Assembly (NCBI GenBank): GCA_021307325.1
Contig: CP089931.1
Coordinates: 1,202,979-1,266,978, forward strand
Direction: 5' to 3'
DNA from: Peptoniphilus sp. GNH
Lineage (GTDB): Bacteria > Bacillota > Clostridia > Tissierellales > Peptoniphilaceae
Length of the DNA stretch: 64,000 nucleotides
This document shows, in pieces, positions 9,501 to 16,241 of this stretch. The notes beneath the pieces were generated by a model that saw only the letters and a list, made by a program, of their open reading frames with translations, had not been told where the DNA came from and ran no database searches. Position 1 is the stretch's first letter; every line of letters begins with the position of its first letter. Both the position numbers and the translations under genes were made by a program.

Positions 9501-9664
9501 GAGATAAGTTCAGTATTTCCAGGATCAAGTTTAAGAAGTTTGTTAACATCACGCAGTTCCGATTGAGTATGTTTAATCTCTGTATTAACTTGTTTTAAAG
9601 CTGTCTGTAATTTGGTAGTATCCCCACCAATCTCAACAGTTATCCCTTTTATTCTATTTGCCAA
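6599..9664 (-). CDS. Phage tail tape measure protein
   Basis: 1021 aa, setting tail length and probably involved in DNA entry. Residues 1-125 are a coiled coil (KQVNTEIKHTQSELRDVNKL). Residues ~140-350 are the conserved TP901-type tape measure core (ASDFDSGMSKVKAVSGATG, AAEAMNYMAMAGWKS, GIKGSQAGTALRSGLTRL). A hydrophobic stretch follows at ~475-560. Residues ~565-850 are a long array of tryptophan-spaced repeats (IWNGIKEFFANLWQGISDSW and variants). Start is TTG at 9664 with GGAGGTG 7 bases before it. Normally this gene directly follows the tail chaperone; here about 2.2 kb of cargo is inserted between them. Confidence 0.95.
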   Translation of the reverse strand: MANRIKGITVEIGGDTTKLQTALKQVNTEIKHTQSELRDVNKLLKLDPGNTELISQKHKLLGQTLEETKNKLTSLKEAQKQAEQALAEGKISQEQYDALKREIIETEQALKSLERQGATTNQTLQNIAITGEKWQNTGQNIENVGRKMMPVSLAVAGLGVAAVKTASDFDSGMSKVKAVSGATGSDFDALREKAREMGAKTKFSASEAAEAMNYMAMAGWKSKDMISGIEGVMNLAAASGEDLATTSDIVTDALTAFGLKAEDSSHFADVLAAASSNANTNVSLMGETFKYAAPIAGTLGYSVEDTAVAIGLMANAGIKGSQAGTALRSGLTRLASPTKEVINGMSMLGLSIEDVQGLSLDETLSTFRVAFANLDGTQKAQAASMIFGKNAMSGMLAIINASEKDYNSLSDAIYNADGTAEKMAATMQDNLAGQLKILQSALEELAISFGELLMPAVRKAVDILTKLVNGLNALPGPVKGIIAGIGLFIAALGPVLMIVGKLVWSIGTIMTKGPLIIGGITKIVGIFTGTLIPAITAVVSAIGIVPIAIGAVIAGLVLLWKKCDWFREGLISIWDTIKESTVAIWNGIKEFFANLWQGISDSWTSTWTEITTFLSEFWSGFIEGVKTTWKGIKDFFANLWNGLSEGWNTIWTSITTFLTESWNTFIEGAKSLWQSLGEFFTSLWTGIKTIFTNIWTAISTTTTEVFTAVSEFIRTTWESIKTLISTVLDAIKVKVETIWNGLKEFLTTVITAIGEFISTSWTNIKTTIETILTSIKAVLESVWNGIKTFMSSTMNNIKSFVSSAWNSIKSTISSAVNTAKSAVSSAFNSMRSSISSTMSNIQSTIRNGFNNEVNHIKNLASQAYTWGADMINGIARGIRSAISNVTSAVSNVASTIRSYLHFSVPDVGPLTDYESWMPDFMEGLSKGIEKSRRLVQSSMENVASDMVLSPNISSLGIGRHDKEPIVNGIDIGRQISDALANINLKSENSGDIVIPVYLGGTLLDEVIVNASMRKNLRSGGR

Positions 9665-9691
9665 TATCTCACCTCCTTAATTTTGAGCATC

Positions 9692-9721
9692 AAAAAAGCA
9701 CCTACCATTTTGATAGATGCT
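9692..9721 (-). terminator. Terminator of the tail-module cargo
   Basis: Minus-strand hairpin AGCATCTA...TAGGTGCT (one G-U pair) followed directly by TTTTTT. Nearly the same hairpin recurs at 17514-17540 after the other cargo gene. It lies just upstream of the tape measure ribosome binding site. Confidence 0.75.
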
Positions 9722-9736
9722 TATAGTCTTTAGTAG

Positions 9737-9910
9737 TTATTTAGTGTTCTTCTCATTGGCGTATTTGCTACCACACCCTATACCAAAAAGCATAGAACCA
9801 ATTATCCACGCATACTCTGTTTTTCCAGTTTTATGTGACATGTATATTGATAATATAAGTGTGACAAATGCAATTATTGCTAGTATCAACCATAATTTCT
9901 TTTTTACCAT
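9737..9910 (-). CDS. Small two-helix membrane protein (57 aa)
   Basis: 57 residues: MVKKKLWLILAIIAFVTLIL forms a first membrane segment, a short polar loop (SHKTGKTEYA) follows, then a second segment (WIIGSMLFGIGCG). No strong ribosome binding site (GATGGAA). It lies downstream of the toxin gene and is followed by a terminator, so it may belong to the same inserted cargo unit. I do not recognise its family; possibilities include a superinfection or holin-like membrane peptide, but nothing in the sequence decides this. Confidence 0.55.
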   Translation of the reverse strand: MVKKKLWLILAIIAFVTLILSIYMSHKTGKTEYAWIIGSMLFGIGCGSKYANEKNTK

Positions 9911-9945
9911 TTAATTCCATCACTATCTTTTTAAATTCATCGTTG

Positions 9946-10224
9946 TTACTTAAATAATTCAGAGTGTGAGCCAGTCCTTACTAGAGATAATACTAAAACC
10001 TCTTCTATTTTTTCATATATTAATAAAAAATCTGGCTCTATATGACATTCACGAGTCCCCTTGTAATTTCCCGTTAATGAATGATCTCTATATTTTTCAT
10101 CAAGAGTTTCATCTCTAGCTATTTTTTCAATAATATCAAACAACTTTTCAATATCTTTCCCTTGTTTTTTAGCCTGCTTTAGGTCTTTTTTAAATCTCTT
10201 TGTAAACTTTATTTTATACTTCAA
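9946..10224 (-). CDS. Type II toxin, YafQ/RelE family mRNA interferase
   Basis: 92 aa. The fold signature MKYKIKFTKRFKKDLKQAKK and the C-terminal pattern GTRECHIEPDFLLIYE ... LVRTGSHSELF are those of YafQ-type ribosome-dependent endoribonucleases. Residues matching the YafQ active site are visible: H48, H61, D65, F66 (Trp in E. coli YafQ), R83 and H87. The gene overlaps the antitoxin by 11 bases, the normal order (antitoxin first). All key residues are intact, so the toxin is probably active. The pair sits between the tail chaperone and tape measure genes of the prophage, an unusual site, and has its own promoter. Confidence 0.9.
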   Translation of the reverse strand: MKYKIKFTKRFKKDLKQAKKQGKDIEKLFDIIEKIARDETLDEKYRDHSLTGNYKGTRECHIEPDFLLIYEKIEEVLVLSLVRTGSHSELFK

Positions 10225-10486
10225 GGGCTTTCCTCAAGTCATCCATATTGTCATAGGATTTCACATTCGTATCTTTAGCTATCATTCTTCCTTCTTCAAT
10301 CGCTTTTATAGTTTCATCACTAGGAACATCAAGTTTTAATTCAAAGGGAATGCCACTTTCTCTAATACTCGCCCTTAAAAACATGTTAATTGCAGTGGTC
10401 ATATTTAAACCTAAACTAGAGTATATTTTTTCTGCTGCTTCTTTTATTTCTTTATCTGTCCTTATATTCAAATTTGTTGTAGCCAT
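10214..10486 (-). CDS. Type II antitoxin, RelB/DinJ family
   Basis: 90 aa. The N-terminal ribbon-helix-helix (TTNLNIRTDKEIKEAAEKIY then GLNMTTAINMFLRASIRESG) is typical of DinJ/RelB: it binds the operator DNA and the C-terminal half wraps the toxin (FELKLDVPSDETIKAIEEGR). It begins at ATG 10486 after GGAGATG, 21 bases downstream of a consensus promoter's -10. Expected to repress its own promoter with the toxin as corepressor. Confidence 0.9.
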   Translation of the reverse strand: MATTNLNIRTDKEIKEAAEKIYSSLGLNMTTAINMFLRASIRESGIPFELKLDVPSDETIKAIEEGRMIAKDTNVKSYDNMDDLRKALEV

Positions 10487-10507
10487 TTCATCATCTCCTT
10501 TGAGATT

Positions 10508-10536
10508 ATTATATGACTAAATTCGTGCGTAGTCAA
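10508..10536 (-). promoter_or_regulatory. Promoter of the toxin-antitoxin pair
   Basis: -35 TTGACT (10531-10536), 17-bp spacer, -10 TATAAT (10508-10513) on the minus strand, followed by AAAGGAGATG and the antitoxin ATG. A dedicated sigma-A-type promoter inside the tail module marks this as an independently expressed cargo unit. Confidence 0.8.
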
Positions 10537-10570
10537 CACATTGTCATTATATTATACGTTGAATACGTTA

Positions 10571-10795
10571 TTACTCTTCGTTATAAACGTACTCCAATAA
10601 ATCACCTGGTTGACAATCAAGCTCTTTACAAATGCTAGCTAAAGTATTAAATCTGATACCTTTGGCCTTTCCTGTTTTTAATATTGATAAATTTGCTTCG
10701 GTTATTCCTATCCTTCCTGCGAGCTCTTTTGATGTCATATTTTTGTTTTTTAATACTTGATCCAGATTTATAATTATTTGAGCCTTCATCTTCAA
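10571..10795 (-). CDS. XRE-family helix-turn-helix regulator (YozG-like)
   Basis: 74 aa, almost entirely one HTH domain: LDQVLKNKNMTSKELAGRIG with recognition helix region ITEANLSILKTGKAKGIRFN, ending LDCQPGDLLEYV. This is the short YozG-type regulator that is commonly encoded next to a DUF2975 membrane protein, as here (4-base ATGA overlap). It probably controls the lipoprotein-DUF2975-HTH operon through the paired operators at 11824-11874. Confidence 0.88.
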   Translation of the reverse strand: MKMKAQIIINLDQVLKNKNMTSKELAGRIGITEANLSILKTGKAKGIRFNTLASICKELDCQPGDLLEYVYNEE

Positions 10796-11313
10796 ATTAT
10801 ACTTTCCGAATCTTCTTTTAAGGATTTTCCCGAATTAAATATCATCATTGATGAAAATGCTATAACCATCAAAATTATATTCGTTAAATAATCCTTAATA
10901 GTTAAATTAAAAACACTGCTAATATTGTCCACTTTAAGATAATTGAAAACTAGCATAGAAATAATTTGACAAATCGTCAGAATTATAAGTGCTATTAATA
11001 TATCTCTCGAATATTTTGAATTTAAGTCTGAAAAATAATCTTTCTTCTCTAAATTCACTAAAATCTTCTCAAATTTATCCAATGAGAAACCAGCAATAAT
11101 GAATATCATAAGAGCACTCAAGCATGAATAAATAATAAAAGGAAGTGAAACTTCTTGTAGATTAAATTGATTAGATTCAACTACTTGTATTACATCATCT
11201 TTAAAAATCAGAGTTAATACACTTCCAAGCAAGGTAAAACCTGCTCCTAAATATGAAATATATCTTAAAACCTTAGATAATATAATCGCTATTTTAAAAA
11301 TAAAACTCTTCAT
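10792..11313 (-). CDS. DUF2975 family integral membrane protein
   Basis: 173 aa with four hydrophobic helices (around residues 18-36, 57-77, 105-127 and 143-160), e.g. YISYLGAGFTLLGSVLTLIF and LPFIIYSCLSALMIFIIAGF. The central FEKILVNLEKKDYFSDLNSK loop is typical of DUF2975. Function unknown; this family is nearly always encoded with a small HTH regulator, which overlaps its 3' end here. It lies downstream of a lipoprotein gene in what looks like a three-gene operon inserted in the prophage tail module. Confidence 0.8.
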   Translation of the reverse strand: MKSFIFKIAIILSKVLRYISYLGAGFTLLGSVLTLIFKDDVIQVVESNQFNLQEVSLPFIIYSCLSALMIFIIAGFSLDKFEKILVNLEKKDYFSDLNSKYSRDILIALIILTICQIISMLVFNYLKVDNISSVFNLTIKDYLTNIILMVIAFSSMMIFNSGKSLKEDSESII

Positions 11314-11335
11314 AACTTCTCCTCAACACTTTCGT

Positions 11336-11806
11336 TTATCTATTATCATCTACATCTTTCCATTCTTGTACTTTATCTTTCAGATCATTTAAATCTTCTT
11401 TAGAAAGTTCCCAGGTTAATGATGATGGCATCAAGGGCATTCCCTCCATTGTAATATATGGATAATTTTCATAAATATAAAAATCTATCTTTGTAGCTTT
11501 TTTATCCTCTCTCTTGCTGGTTAATATGAAATGGTAAGACTCTATTGCATCATCTGGTATTTCTTTAAAATAATTGTCGAAGTTTTTATCATTAATATTT
11601 GCTACGCTCATTCCTGTTAAATTGCCAAAGTAGTCTAAAACTTCTTGTTCTTCTGTTTCAACAATTTTTTTATTGTTAGAATCAAATATTTCAATCTTTT
11701 CTTCTTTTTTACTACTTGTTTGTTCTGTTGTAGTATTTGGACTACAAGAAGTTAAAACTATAGAAAAAACAAGAAAAATAGCCATTATTAAAAATCTTTT
11801 TCTCAT
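11336..11806 (-). CDS. Lipoprotein of unknown function
   Basis: 156 aa from the ATG at 11806 (GGGGAGG 6 bases upstream; an in-frame ATG at 11821 overlaps that site). Signal peptide MRKRFLIMAIFLVFSIVL ends in the lipobox LTSC, so it should be lipid-anchored on the outer membrane face. The mature part begins with a Ser/Thr/Lys-rich linker, then a single small domain (DYFGNLTGMSVANINDKNFD, ending in WKDVDDNR). Family not recognised. First gene of the operon with DUF2975 and HTH genes. A lipoprotein expressed from a prophage could act in superinfection exclusion, but this is only inference. Confidence 0.75.
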   Translation of the reverse strand: MRKRFLIMAIFLVFSIVLTSCSPNTTTEQTSSKKEEKIEIFDSNNKKIVETEEQEVLDYFGNLTGMSVANINDKNFDNYFKEIPDDAIESYHFILTSKREDKKATKIDFYIYENYPYITMEGMPLMPSSLTWELSKEDLNDLKDKVQEWKDVDDNR

Positions 11807-11823
11807 TATGATCCTCCCCATTG

Positions 11824-11886
11824 AATTATTGTAAAACGATAATTATCTTTATTTATTATTGTAAAACAATAATTTTTGTTTGTCAA
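11824..11886 (-). promoter_or_regulatory. Promoter with two tandem operators for the lipoprotein operon
   Basis: -35 TTGACA (11881-11886), 17-bp spacer, -10 TACAAT (11858-11863). Two near-identical 21-bp inverted repeats, 11854-11874 (ATTATTGT-AAA-ACAATAAT, perfect) and 11824-11844 (AATTATTGT-AAA-ACGATAATT, one mismatch), have centres exactly 30 bp apart, three helical turns. The first covers the -10. The likely ligand is the HTH protein encoded at the operon's end. Confidence 0.8.
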
Positions 11887-11902
11887 TATCATTCGTAATG
11901 AC

Positions 11903-12088
11903 TTAAAACTTATCAAAGTCTTCTTGCGTAGCTACTTCTTTGTATTTATAGTCGTCATTATTCTTTTCTGTGAACATATCATTTACAAGTCCAATTGTTA
12001 GTAGAGATAAATCAGAAACAGAAAGACCCAATTCTACAGCCCTTAATAGAAACAAGGGTGTGGTCATTGGTCTTTCTGTTGGTCTTAC
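11903..12088 (-). CDS. Tail assembly chaperone, -1 frameshift extension (gpT-like)
   Basis: 61 codons in the -1 frame, entered from the upstream chaperone ORF at the A-AAA-AAG site. It reads VRPTERPMTTPLFLLRAVEL, then GLSVSDLSLLTIGLVNDMFT, and ends ATQEDFDKF. This pattern (a leucine-rich helix followed by an acidic tail) is characteristic of the second part of tail assembly chaperones in Gram-positive siphophages. There is no good independent ribosome binding site. The frameshift product would be 179 aa. It ends at the junction with the cargo promoter. Confidence 0.8.
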   Translation of the reverse strand, partial: VRPTERPMTTPLFLLRAVELGLSVSDLSLLTIGLVNDMFTEKNNDDYKYKEVATQEDFDKF

Positions 12089-12441
12089 TTTTTTTTAGGG
12101 ACTTCTTCCGATTTTATATTAAGTCCCCACAACTCAATTAGCTGAGGTAGAATTTGATAAATTGAAAAGGTTGAGAAATTATCCAACCATTCTTCTGGAC
12201 TATCTGGCACAGATTTATCTCCATGTTTAGCCATTACATAGGCTATATTTTCAAATAACTCAAGTGAACCTATATCAAGATTAGATTTATCTTCATCATT
12301 TTTCTTCATGGACTTTTCTAATTCCATTAAGTCTTTGAAGATATCTCTTCCAAATTTAAGCCTATAGATTCTTGGGATAGCTGCTGATGCACGGAAAACA
12401 ACTTCTTTCCCATCGATTTGAATTTTCTTGGTTAGTGCCAT
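12085..12441 (-). CDS. Tail assembly chaperone, short form (gpG-like)
   Basis: 118 aa. Starts MALTKKIQIDGKEVVFRASA, with the conserved AAIPRIYRLKFGRDIFKDL core of Gram-positive phage chaperones that coat the tape measure before tail polymerisation. Located right after the major tail protein as expected. Its last codons run into eight A residues and stop at TAA (VPKKK-stop), where a -1 shift would produce the longer gpGT-like protein. Confidence 0.88.
   Translation of the reverse strand: MALTKKIQIDGKEVVFRASAAIPRIYRLKFGRDIFKDLMELEKSMKKNDEDKSNLDIGSLELFENIAYVMAKHGDKSVPDSPEEWLDNFSTFSIYQILPQLIELWGLNIKSEEVPKKK
12088..12094 (-). promoter_or_regulatory. Programmed -1 frameshift site A-AAA-AAG
   Basis: Within zero-frame codons AAA AAA AAG TAA, the heptamer A AAA AAG (the dnaX-type slippery sequence) is in the correct phase, directly before the stop. 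The -1 frame is open for 61 codons and encodes a recognisable chaperone extension. Confidence 0.85.
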
Positions 12442-12443
12442 AT

Positions 12444-13040
12444 TTATTTACCTCCAACACTTGCTCTTGAAGGTGTTACTGTCGTTTCTGTTGGCATATA
12501 GACCGACTTGTACCAACCATCGTAAGTTTCCTTCGTAGTTTCTTCACCTGTTCTAGCCTTTACATTTCCATTTGGAAGTGGTCTTGCTTGAATTGACAAG
12601 GTTTCCGGTTGAACTTCTCTTGATTCTTCATTAGTTTCTCCTTCGAGAGTAGGTCTTGCTGCTGAGCAGTTATACATGACATGACGGATTTTCTTTTGAT
12701 CGCCATCAAACTCAAATAACAGTGCAAAGTTTGCAGTTTCAGAATTTGATGACTCAATTAGAACTTTGTTAGAATCTGATTTTTCCATCAAAACATCAGT
12801 CCTAAAGGACTCTGGAATAAGGGCGATTTCTAAATCTCCGTCATAGCCCATATTGTTTGAAATAGTGTAGTATTCAATTCCATCTGCATAAAAGCTTTCA
12901 GGTTCTCCATTTGGATCTAATGAAATCGAAACAGCACCAGGCATTGGCACTGGTGTCTTATATTTAATAACGCCCTCTTCGGTTTTATCAAAGAGAGCGT
13001 AATGTACGTTACAAATATTAAATTTAACTTTATTAGCCAT
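12444..13040 (-). CDS. Major tail protein (phi13 type)
   Basis: 198 aa, the tail tube subunit. MANKVKFNICNVHYALFDK, the proline-rich TPVPMPGAVSISLDPNGE and the YDGDLEIALIPESFR segment match the phi13 family of major tail proteins in siphophages. Starts at ATG 13040 with GGAGG upstream and overlaps the previous gene's end by 8 bases. The C-terminal tail is Thr/Ser-rich (TETTVTPSRASVGGK). Confidence 0.9.
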   Translation of the reverse strand: MANKVKFNICNVHYALFDKTEEGVIKYKTPVPMPGAVSISLDPNGEPESFYADGIEYYTISNNMGYDGDLEIALIPESFRTDVLMEKSDSNKVLIESSNSETANFALLFEFDGDQKKIRHVMYNCSAARPTLEGETNEESREVQPETLSIQARPLPNGNVKARTGEETTKETYDGWYKSVYMPTETTVTPSRASVGGK

Positions 13041-13377
13041 TGTTATTTACCTCCGTAATTTTTAAATTAAGTGTGAATTCATACAAAACTTCATAGAGTC
13101 TTTCTGATTCAATCCAAACTTCAGATTTTTCATAATAGATTTCTTCTCTATCAAGGATCGCTTCTATCTTTTCTTCTAGTTTTAAATCTTTCTTATCAGT
13201 GTAAAGTTCTAAGTCAATCTGGGTGTTTTTGTAAAAAACTACTCCATCTGCACCAAAGTGTTTATTCTTTGGAAATAGATAGACCATAAATGGTGGAGCA
13301 GGGCTTTCTCCTTCAGCAAAATGTGAGTAGGCAAATGGAAGTCCTATCTTTTCAATTATCTTTAATAACCTATCCAT
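13033..13377 (-). CDS. Tail terminator / tail completion protein
   Basis: 114 aa. The YSHFAEGESPAPPFMVYLFP segment and the following beta strands fit the small tail-completion proteins found just before the major tail protein gene. Overlaps the HK97-gp10-like gene by 8 bases. Assignment mainly by position and length. Confidence 0.65.
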   Translation of the reverse strand: MDRLLKIIEKIGLPFAYSHFAEGESPAPPFMVYLFPKNKHFGADGVVFYKNTQIDLELYTDKKDLKLEEKIEAILDREEIYYEKSEVWIESERLYEVLYEFTLNLKITEVNNNG

Positions 13378-13750
13378 CTTGTAATTTCCTCATTATATTT
13401 TCTTCCAATTCTCTGAATCCTTTCTTTTCAGCTGGTCCAATATGAGGCCTAGCAGATACTCTTCCACCCTGTCTTAGGACGTGCCCTTTCTCAAGCAAAT
13501 GCGCCAGTTGATATCTATTTCTTGAATGGACTACGAGTTCTATTGAGTTTGAAGTTTCTTTCATTGTTTTAACAGACCAAGATTTAGAATATTTCTTTGT
13601 TTCTCCTACAGGTGCATTTTCTTGTATGTCTTTTCTAATATTGCTACCAGCTTTTTTTACTTCCTTTTTGACTTCATCTGTTGCCATATCAGAATATTCT
13701 TCTAAGCCCTTCATTATTTCACTGGTGAGGTTTTCAATTTTTACATTCAT
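13370..13750 (-). CDS. HK97 gp10-like head-tail joining protein
   Basis: 126 aa. Features of the gp10 family are visible: an N-terminal helix (EEYSDMATDEVKKEVKKAGS), APVGETKKYSKSWSVK, and the RYQLAHLLEKGHVLRQGGRV motif followed by RPHIGPAEKK. It would form part of the head-tail interface. Starts at 13750 with a 4-base ATGA overlap with the head closure gene. Confidence 0.88.
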   Translation of the reverse strand: MNVKIENLTSEIMKGLEEYSDMATDEVKKEVKKAGSNIRKDIQENAPVGETKKYSKSWSVKTMKETSNSIELVVHSRNRYQLAHLLEKGHVLRQGGRVSARPHIGPAEKKGFRELEENIMRKLQDG

Positions 13751-14079
13751 CTACTCACCTTCCTACACCTAAACTTTATAAATCTATTTTTGTAGTTCAT
13801 AAAGTCAATAGAGATGATATTGTAAATTTCGTCTTCAAATAGAATTCTATATTCTGAAGTGTTAATCTTCTTCAACCTATTTTGAAATCTTACAGTAAAA
13901 GAAATGTCTGACCTATCTACTTCCATCCCAAGAAAAACTTCTTCTCCTTTACCTTGAAATGATATATAGGCTGATGTTTCTAGATAATCTGCCCATACCG
14001 ATTTATGGTTACCAATTCCATCCACCTCAACATTTTTATTTTGAAAGGTAATTTTTCTATTTAAATCCGATATTTTCAT
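13747..14079 (-). CDS. Phage head closure protein (SPP1 gp16-like)
   Basis: 110 aa. MKISDLNRKITFQNKNVEVD, SVWADYLETSAYISFQGKGEE-like stretch and ending FIKFRCRKV are typical of head-tail adaptor/head closure proteins. Its start overlaps the previous stop by one base and its end overlaps the gp10-like gene by four, so these connector genes form one tightly coupled block. Confidence 0.88.
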   Translation of the reverse strand: MKISDLNRKITFQNKNVEVDGIGNHKSVWADYLETSAYISFQGKGEEVFLGMEVDRSDISFTVRFQNRLKKINTSEYRILFEDEIYNIISIDFMNYKNRFIKFRCRKVSR

Positions 14080-14351
14080 TAGAACTCAGCCTTTCTCATT
14101 CCAAATAATAAAGCCCTTAGAGTTAAGTTTAATTCAGAATAATCTGCCTCTTCTCGGTGTTCATAAAGATAAGCAGTCATATATAAGACAGCTATATTTC
14201 CATTTGGATTTTTAGAAAGGTCTTCTTCACTATCAACCCTTGCTACATCCATGGAGTGCTTTATTGATGATTGGATGAGAGATTCAATCATCTCATCCTC
14301 ATCATCAAAATCCACCCTTAAATATGACTTTGCCTCCTCAAGAGTAATCAT
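14079..14351 (-). CDS. Head-tail connector protein (HK97 gp6-like)
   Basis: 90 aa. The start MITLEEAKSYLRVDFDDEDE and the following helical ESLIQSSIKHSMDVAR are the usual signature of the gp6-type DNA-packaging connector, placed right after the major capsid gene as in HK97-like phages. Confidence 0.9.
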   Translation of the reverse strand: MITLEEAKSYLRVDFDDEDEMIESLIQSSIKHSMDVARVDSEEDLSKNPNGNIAVLYMTAYLYEHREEADYSELNLTLRALLFGMRKAEF

Positions 14352-14361
14352 AATCTACTCC

Positions 14362-15552
14362 TTAGGCAGTAGCACCAATTTTTAATAGTTTAACTGCCTC
14401 TCTTAATACAAGGATTCCATCTACTCTTTCTTTACCTAAGAAACCAACCATTCCATTACCAGCAAATAATTCTTTTAAGTCTTGGAATGACCTATTTCCT
14501 CTGTCTCCAATCTTGTAGTAAGAAAAATCGCCAAAGGCTACTGCAAGTTTTCCTTTTTCAGCTTTAGGAGCAAAGGCAGATGTATAAGCAGGATATCCTA
14601 AAAGTCTATCTGGTTCTCCATCTTTAAGTGATGGTTGCCAAATATATGCACCATTAACATCCTTAAGTTTTCTAATTTGAGCAACTGTTGCATCATTTAA
14701 AATGAAGGCTGCTTTCTTTCTATACGGTCTGTCTAGAGAGTAAACTAAATCAATTAATTCATCAGCAGTAATTGTTTGAGCCTTTGTTGTCACACCAAGT
14801 TCTCCACCCTTTTTAGAGTCAAAAATTCCTGTAGGCTTATTTACTCCATCGCCATTTAAGAAGGCATCTTCTTCAGCATTTGCTAGTGCTCTAGTAAATT
14901 CTTCAGTGATGTATTTTTCTAAATTAAAGGCTGCATCATAGAGAAGTTCTTCAGTTACTTTAATACCAACATGAAGTTTGTGTGCATCAAGAGATACTTG
15001 GTCGAATGTACCATCTCCAAAGGTAAGTTGACCACCTTCTTCTACCCATAGAGCAGCAGGCTTTGTAGCTGCAATATTAATTTTATGAAGACCAGAAGTT
15101 TGAACTTTTGTAGCTAATTTTCTTACAATATTTTCATCTTCAAGACCGTTTACAATATCTGCTTCCATCTCTTCAGGAACTAAGTATCCACCACTTTCAT
15201 CTGTACCAACTTTTAATTCATTGGAAATATCTCTAAAGTTAGTTCTTAATGCCTTCATCATGGATTTCTTATAGGTATTTCTTGCTCTCATTGGCTTTTC
15301 TTCTTCATTAAAAGTAGCAGGTTCATTTGTTAGTGCTTGAGTAGTAGGTTTTTCCAAGGATTTATCCATTTCTTCTTCCCTCTTCTTTCTTTCGATTTCA
15401 CGAGTATAATTCTCGATAGTTCTCTCCATCTCTTCATATGTCTTGAAATCTTCGTCAGACATTAGACCCTTTTCATCTGTCTTAGACTCAGCAAATGCTT
15501 TTGCCTCATCCCAAGCTTTACTTCTCTTTTCTAAAAGTTCTTTAATATTCAT
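14362..15552 (-). CDS. Major capsid protein, HK97 fold
   Basis: 396 aa from the ATG at 15552. The ribosome binding site GGAGG lies inside an upstream in-frame ATG-GAG-GTA (15564), so the second ATG is the likely start. Residues ~1-95 are a charged, coiled-coil delta domain removed during maturation (MNIKELLEKRSKAWDEAKAF). The mature capsid domain begins near the ARNTYKKSMMKALR region and includes GTDESGGYLVPEEMEADIV and SNAS-type strand segments through FLGKERVDGILVLREAVKLL. Preceded by its ClpP-like protease. Confidence 0.93.
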   Translation of the reverse strand: MNIKELLEKRSKAWDEAKAFAESKTDEKGLMSDEDFKTYEEMERTIENYTREIERKKREEEMDKSLEKPTTQALTNEPATFNEEEKPMRARNTYKKSMMKALRTNFRDISNELKVGTDESGGYLVPEEMEADIVNGLEDENIVRKLATKVQTSGLHKINIAATKPAALWVEEGGQLTFGDGTFDQVSLDAHKLHVGIKVTEELLYDAAFNLEKYITEEFTRALANAEEDAFLNGDGVNKPTGIFDSKKGGELGVTTKAQTITADELIDLVYSLDRPYRKKAAFILNDATVAQIRKLKDVNGAYIWQPSLKDGEPDRLLGYPAYTSAFAPKAEKGKLAVAFGDFSYYKIGDRGNRSFQDLKELFAGNGMVGFLGKERVDGILVLREAVKLLKIGATA

Positions 15553-15554
15553 AA

Positions 15555-16241
15555 TTACCTCCAAGTATTTTTAATATTGTTTAATCTGCCTTCGACCTCA
15601 CTCATTGAGTGAGTTTTCACTTCTTTATTTATCTTTGTTAAAAGGGAGTTTGTAACTGCTCGCCTTGAAAAGACCATGTTCGTAACTTTTTCATCTTTTC
15701 TTTTGTCAGTGAGAGTTCCATCACAAAAACCCATCTCGATGGCCTTATTCTTATCAAACCAAGTCTCTCCATCCATTAGATTAGAAATCTCTTCTCTGGA
15801 TAAACCTGTCTTAATCTCATAGGCATTGATGATTGACTCCTTAACTTCCTTTAACATATCTATGGCTTTTTGCATTTCTTTTGAGTCACCAATAGCTACA
15901 GTTAAAGGGTTGTGAATCATCATTAATGATGTTGGACTCATCAATACTTCAGTTCCTGCCATGGCAATGACAGATGCTGCTGATGCTGCAAGCCCATCAA
16001 TCTTAATTGTCACATTTCCTTTGTGCTCTAAAAGCATGGTGTAAATTCTCGATGCAGCTATACAATCACCACCAGGGGAGTTGATCCACACAGTTATATC
16101 TCCACTTTTGTTTTTTAATTCTTCAAAAAAGAGCCTTGGTGTGATTTCATCATCAAACCAAGACTCTTCTGCAATAACTCCATCTATATAGAGTTCATTT
16201 GAATCCTTTTTCCAATTCCAAAATATTTTATTGTTCTTCAT
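15555..16241 (-). CDS. ClpP-like prohead protease
   Basis: 228 aa, a serine protease of the ClpP fold that trims the scaffold domain of the capsid protein. Visible motifs: INSPGGDCIAASRIYTMLLE (oxyanion region), GLAASAASVIAMAG with the nucleophilic serine, and SLMMIHNP with the catalytic histidine. Overlaps the portal gene by 14 bases and ends 2 bases before the capsid start, the standard portal-protease-capsid order. Confidence 0.93.
   Translation of the reverse strand: MKNNKIFWNWKKDSNELYIDGVIAEESWFDDEITPRLFFEELKNKSGDITVWINSPGGDCIAASRIYTMLLEHKGNVTIKIDGLAASAASVIAMAGTEVLMSPTSLMMIHNPLTVAIGDSKEMQKAIDMLKEVKESIINAYEIKTGLSREEISNLMDGETWFDKNKAIEMGFCDGTLTDKRKDEKVTNMVFSRRAVTNSLLTKINKEVKTHSMSEVEGRLNNIKNTWR

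Noticed and set aside
12560-12757. 65-codon frame inside the major tail gene
   Set aside because: Alternative-frame shadow of the major tail protein gene, without a ribosome binding site.
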